Made by a program: the position numbers and the translations under genes. A DNA stretch of 64,000 bases. It comes from CAZVYN01 sp964631125 (lineage in GTDB: Bacteria; Eisenbacteria; RBG-16-71-46; CAIMUX01). The DNA lies in assembly GCA_964631125.1 (NCBI GenBank), contig CAZVYN010000010.1:9510-73509 (forward strand), given 5' to 3'. This document shows, in pieces, positions 61,321 to 64,000 of this stretch (positions within the stretch are counted from its first letter, which is position 1; every line of letters starts with the position of its first letter). The notes under the pieces were generated by a model. That model worked only from the letters and a program-made list of their open reading frames with translations, ran no database searches and was not told the origin of the DNA.

Positions 61321-62157
61321 CTACGCGGCTGTTGGATGCGATGCGTCCTTCGCGATCTGTACCGTGGTGTGATTTCGCACGTAGTCGCCGTCGTTGATGT
61401 TGACCATCCTGCCGTAGAGGAGGGGCGCGGTCGTCTCTCCCCACCAGTATCCTTCTCCCTGAAGCACCCATCCGATCGAGCTCGGCGTCGGCTCCCCGTT
61501 TTCGGCGGGTGACGACCCACCCTCGAACATCCCTCCCATCCCAGTCCCCTCTTCGGGGGACGGACAGAGCCCGGCACCCTGGATAGCGAAACCTAGGGAG
61601 CCAAACCCTGTTACCGGGTCAAGTTGCGACGGGAGCGAGTCGTCCGCAAAAGTCCCTCCCTGTGCTGGGTGCGGCGACAACGAGAAGAGCGAGGAGTCGG
61701 CGGCGGAGTAGACGTAGGCAGCGAACCAATAGAGTTCATTCACCTTCGATTCCCGGGGTACCTCCCAGAAGAGCGCAGTCCCGCTGCCCGGGTCGGGCCA
61801 GTCGTCCGTGGACAACTCGAAATCGGCGCAAGAACCTCGAGCAACCAGCTCAAGCGCTTCGTCGTTGTAATCGATTCCGAATGTTACAGCGGAGAGCTTT
61901 GGGCTGGCTTCCGCGGCAAACCCTGCGAGAGCGTGGAAAACCGTTGTCTTTGGAAATCCGCCTACCACCGTCACTATCGCGGAGTCGCAGCTCGCGAGTT
62001 CCGACCCCCCACAAAAGTCCACTGAGTCCGTCCAAGTCAACCCAGGGTTGGCGTGAAGGATAAGGACGCCTCCCCCGTTCGATCCGGCATGTGCCTTCCC
62101 GTTACAGAAGGTCATCAACAGCCCGAACGCCAGGGCAAACAAGGATCTGCGTGGCAC
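61321..62157 (-). CDS. Secreted protein of unknown fold, ended by an in-frame TAG
   Basis: GTG 62157 is preferred because GGAGG lies 5 nt before it, over the TTG at 62181. The 278-aa product has a signal peptide (SLFALAFGLLMTFCNGKAHA) and a beta-rich body (TVFHALAGFAAEASPKLSAV, ALFWEVPRESKVNELYWFA, GYWWGETTAPLLYGRMVNIN). Its stop TAG is immediately followed by an in-frame ATG and the FlgD-like ORF. It could be an intact short protein or the body of a longer one truncated by a point mutation. Pyrrolysine is unlikely as no Pyl genes or context are seen. Confidence 0.65.
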   Translation of the reverse strand: MPRRSLFALAFGLLMTFCNGKAHAGSNGGGVLILHANPGLTWTDSVDFCGGSELASCDSAIVTVVGGFPKTTVFHALAGFAAEASPKLSAVTFGIDYNDEALELVARGSCADFELSTDDWPDPGSGTALFWEVPRESKVNELYWFAAYVYSAADSSLFSLSPHPAQGGTFADDSLPSQLDPVTGFGSLGFAIQGAGLCPSPEEGTGMGGMFEGGSSPAENGEPTPSSIGWVLQGEGYWWGETTAPLLYGRMVNINDGDYVRNHTTVQIAKDASHPTAA

Positions 62158-62181
62158 AGTCGCCTCCACACTCGTTGCCAA

Positions 62182-62583
62182 CCGGCCTGTCTAGTTCATT
62201 CCAGGCACAGCCGGACGGTCAGTTCGATTTGGGGCTGCACGGGAAGCAGGGCCTTTGGGGGACGCCGATGGAGCAGGCTAAAAGTATCGGGATCGGGTCT
62301 GCGCGACGTCAAGCTCGGATTCGATCCTGGAGTCGCTGGTAGGACGGGAGCTTGATCCGCGTTTAGGCAGAGCTACTGGGCCGAGGCCTGGCCTCGGGGT
62401 TCCATCTCGCGTACCAAACCTGTTGCGCTCGTCTGCGCATTCGGCGCTGAGCGCAAGCTCAGCCGCCTGTGTCGTCGAACCCTGGTTCTGGAGCGGGACC
62501 CCAGACGCAGGGGTGGTCGGAGGTCTTGTCGAGTCTGGAGAGTCTGTTGGACATCGGGCGGCCGCACCTGTTCACCTGCGGGG
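62182..62583. other. Intergenic stretch of about 400 bp, no gene recognised
   Basis: Both strands carry only short or uneven frames, and no family is recognised. A palindrome CCGAGGCCTGGCCTCGG lies at 62381-62397. A decayed insertion element is possible but not shown. Confidence 0.4.
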
Positions 62584-63063
62584 TCAGCGGTCACTCGTCG
62601 ATGTGGGCAACCGCCGCGCCCACGAGAAGCAGTACGAGAGCACACAAAAGAGCGTGGTCGCGTGGACGGCTTCTGCGATCGCGAGGGCGCCGCCGAGGAT
62701 CCAGCCGACGATGCGCGCATCGCGGGCGAAGGCGAAGCCGGCCGCGAGCAACCAGACGGTGACGATGGCGTAGGCCCAGCGTCGTTGCGAAGAGGTCGGG
62801 GGCATGGCCGGCGAGTCGATCATCCTGCGGAAGCCGTGTTGGTAGATCGAATCGAGCGGATGCCACGGCAGCACGACGCCGAGGAAGGCGAGCGGCGCGC
62901 AGGCGAAGAGCACGAGTGGCGATTCGAGCAGCGTGCCCACCGCGATCCAGCCCGTGAACGTCGCGGAGACGACGCGGACCCAGGGGGCCAGGTCGGAGAG
63001 GTGACCCTCGTCCAACCCGGTGAATCCCTGGGCCTCGAGACGTTTGCGCATCGCCGGTTTCAT
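62584..63063 (-). CDS. DUF4395-family membrane protein
   Basis: ATG 63063 overlaps the stop of the diiron gene frame (ATGA). The 159-aa protein matches the DUF4395 pattern: HPLDSIYQHGFRRMI, the conserved small motif after the first helices, two N-terminal helices (VVSATFTGWIAVGTLLES, LVLFACAPLAFLGVVLPW) and two C-terminal helices with an AEAVHATTLFCVLSYCF segment. About four membrane spans. The family has no known function; in several genomes it lies near redox or thiosulfate genes. The coupling to the diiron gene suggests a shared function. Confidence 0.88.
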   Translation of the reverse strand: MKPAMRKRLEAQGFTGLDEGHLSDLAPWVRVVSATFTGWIAVGTLLESPLVLFACAPLAFLGVVLPWHPLDSIYQHGFRRMIDSPAMPPTSSQRRWAYAIVTVWLLAAGFAFARDARIVGWILGGALAIAEAVHATTLFCVLSYCFSWARRLPTSTSDR

Positions 63064-63967
63064 GTCCACGAGTAGACCCGAGCGACGTCGCGCATCCGAT
63101 CCGCGGCGCCCGGCCGGATCCTCTCCACGGTGTCGAGGAACTGCGGGTGGGTCATACCGGAGGCTAGATGGGCCGACCGATCGGCCTGCCGCTGCGTCGC
63201 GAGGAGCGCTGTCCGCTGGCGCGTCGAAACGCCTCGTAGTTGAACTCCCCTTGCTGCACGAACCATTGGTCGAACATCTCCACGAGCGAGAGATAGCCGT
63301 CGATCGCGCGGTCGATCTCCTCCAGCGGAAGGCCTTCGGCCAGCGCCTCTACCATCAGCGTGTCGAGCTTCGCGTGCTGGGCTTCCTCCATCCAGTGGTG
63401 CTTGAGCAGCGACTTGAAGAGCGGGTCGAGGTCGCCGTCGTCCCGCACGCTCTCGAGGAAGTGAAGCTGGGTCATCCACTCGACGTGCAGGATCAGGAGC
63501 GCGACGGTGAGCGGCTCGTGCGCGAGCACGGCTTGCACGATCGCCTCCGGGGGCCCGCTCACATCGAGCGGCTCGTCGACTCCGTAGGTCTCGGCGAAAC
63601 CGTCCGGGAACTCCGCTCGGAAGCGCTTGAAGAGCTGGATGTGCTTCGCCTCTTCGCTGGCGAACTGGAGCAGCGCGCGCACACGGTAGTCGTCGCCGGT
63701 CAACTGGGGCCGAGCATGGTCGAGCACGAACGGCAGGATGAACTCCTCCACCAGACCGAAGCTCGCGAGGTAGGCGTGGCCGTGGATCTGGTTCAGGGTT
63801 CGCTGGTCGTCCGAGCTGAGGAACTCGAGCCCTCGGGCGCCCGAGAGGCTCTCGGAGAGGAACGGCCGCTGGAAGTCGAGGCGCTTGTCGCCTCCGATGA
63901 TGTCCTCGACTCGCCAGTGGATCTTCTCCGAAGCGCTGAGCGCCCCTGCGTAGGTGAACTGCTTCAT
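63060..63967 (-). CDS. Ferritin-like diiron protein, with a frameshift near the C-terminus
   Basis: ATG 63967 follows GAGGAG. The frame reaches 63164 (267 aa), but the natural continuation is in a second frame: from ALLATQRQADRSAHLASGMT through HPQFLDTVERIRP to a stop at 63060, which overlaps the DUF4395 ATG as an intact gene would. The shift is near 63212, probably a one-base indel. The helices hold the diiron ligands: GLVEEFILPF, FASEEAKHIQLF, ILHVEWMTQLHF and HHWMEEAQHAKLD, the E-ExxH-E-ExxH layout of ferritin-like oxygenases or R2-like proteins. The reaction is not known. Confidence 0.85.
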
Positions 63968-64000
63968 GGTACTCTCCTCGGGTTGCGCGCCCGCGGGCGC

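Noticed and set aside
61321..61323. Pyrrolysine at the in-frame TAG
   Set aside because: No Pyl machinery or methylamine gene context is visible, and a point mutation is simpler.
62423..62773. Plus-strand ORFs in the 62.4-62.8 kb region
   Set aside because: Partly antisense to DUF4395, with no recognised family or convincing ribosome binding site.

Overview
The window is high-GC bacterial chromosome from a draft assembly. Two runs of exactly 100 N (38009-38108, 53594-53693) are scaffold gaps, and each is flanked on both sides by the same short tandem repeat, so the repeats probably broke the assembly. The gene content suggests a Gram-negative member of the FCB group, such as Eisenbacteria, Krumholzibacteriota or Latescibacterota. 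This is an inference from many secreted proteins ending in FlgD/T9SS-like Ig domains, GACC cysteine-rich repeats, NHL, cohesin-like and dockerin-like domains, OmpA-type lipoproteins and a complete SUF operon. No rRNA or CRISPR array was seen; there is one tRNA (Asn).

Layout: 1-5.7 kb, secreted proteins, including a thioredoxin-fold gene with an in-frame TGA exactly where the first Cys of the CxxC motif belongs and a bacterial SECIS-like hairpin just downstream (candidate selenoprotein). 5.9-15 kb, a GGDEF-EAL protein, a glycosyltransferase, a DUF4097 protein, RNase HI, an S1-domain protein and an FHA-GAF-PP2C phosphatase. 15-21.6 kb (minus), an overlapping Fe-S assembly operon in the order Rrf2 regulator, sufC, sufB, sufD, Rieske protein, sufS, sufU, sufT, ending in the phosphatase gene. 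21.8-24.3 kb, tRNA-Asn followed by three PIN-domain toxin-antitoxin modules and internally deleted gene relics. 25-36.7 kb, a lipid kinase/PAP2 fusion, a SLC13 transporter, an L,D-transpeptidase, a DUF882 protein and an ABC exporter with an AttH-like lipocalin. 36.8-42 kb, lon (interrupted by a gap), an OmpA lipoprotein and a bifunctional FTCD. 42-51 kb, a frameshifted beta-propeller lipoprotein, an outer-membrane barrel, a 1345-aa NHL/cohesin/dockerin protein and a FnIII-cohesin lipoprotein. 51-59 kb, a transposase, nadA, aconitase, a MshEN/GspE-like pseudo-ATPase, a CoA-acylating aldehyde dehydrogenase and an IS1380 remnant. 59.5-64 kb, a beta-helix secreted protein, a secreted protein split by an in-frame TAG from a FlgD-like domain, a DUF4395 protein and a frameshifted diiron protein.

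Two kinds of protein C-terminus recur. One is the known FlgD/T9SS-like Ig domain. The other is a short tail, S-W-G-x-I-K-x-R-[YF]-(R), on three otherwise unrelated secreted proteins, two of which carry the GACC repeat just before it. This tail looks like an undescribed sorting or anchoring signal. Several genes carry frameshifts or internal deletions. Some may be assembly errors, and this tempers any single-gene inference.
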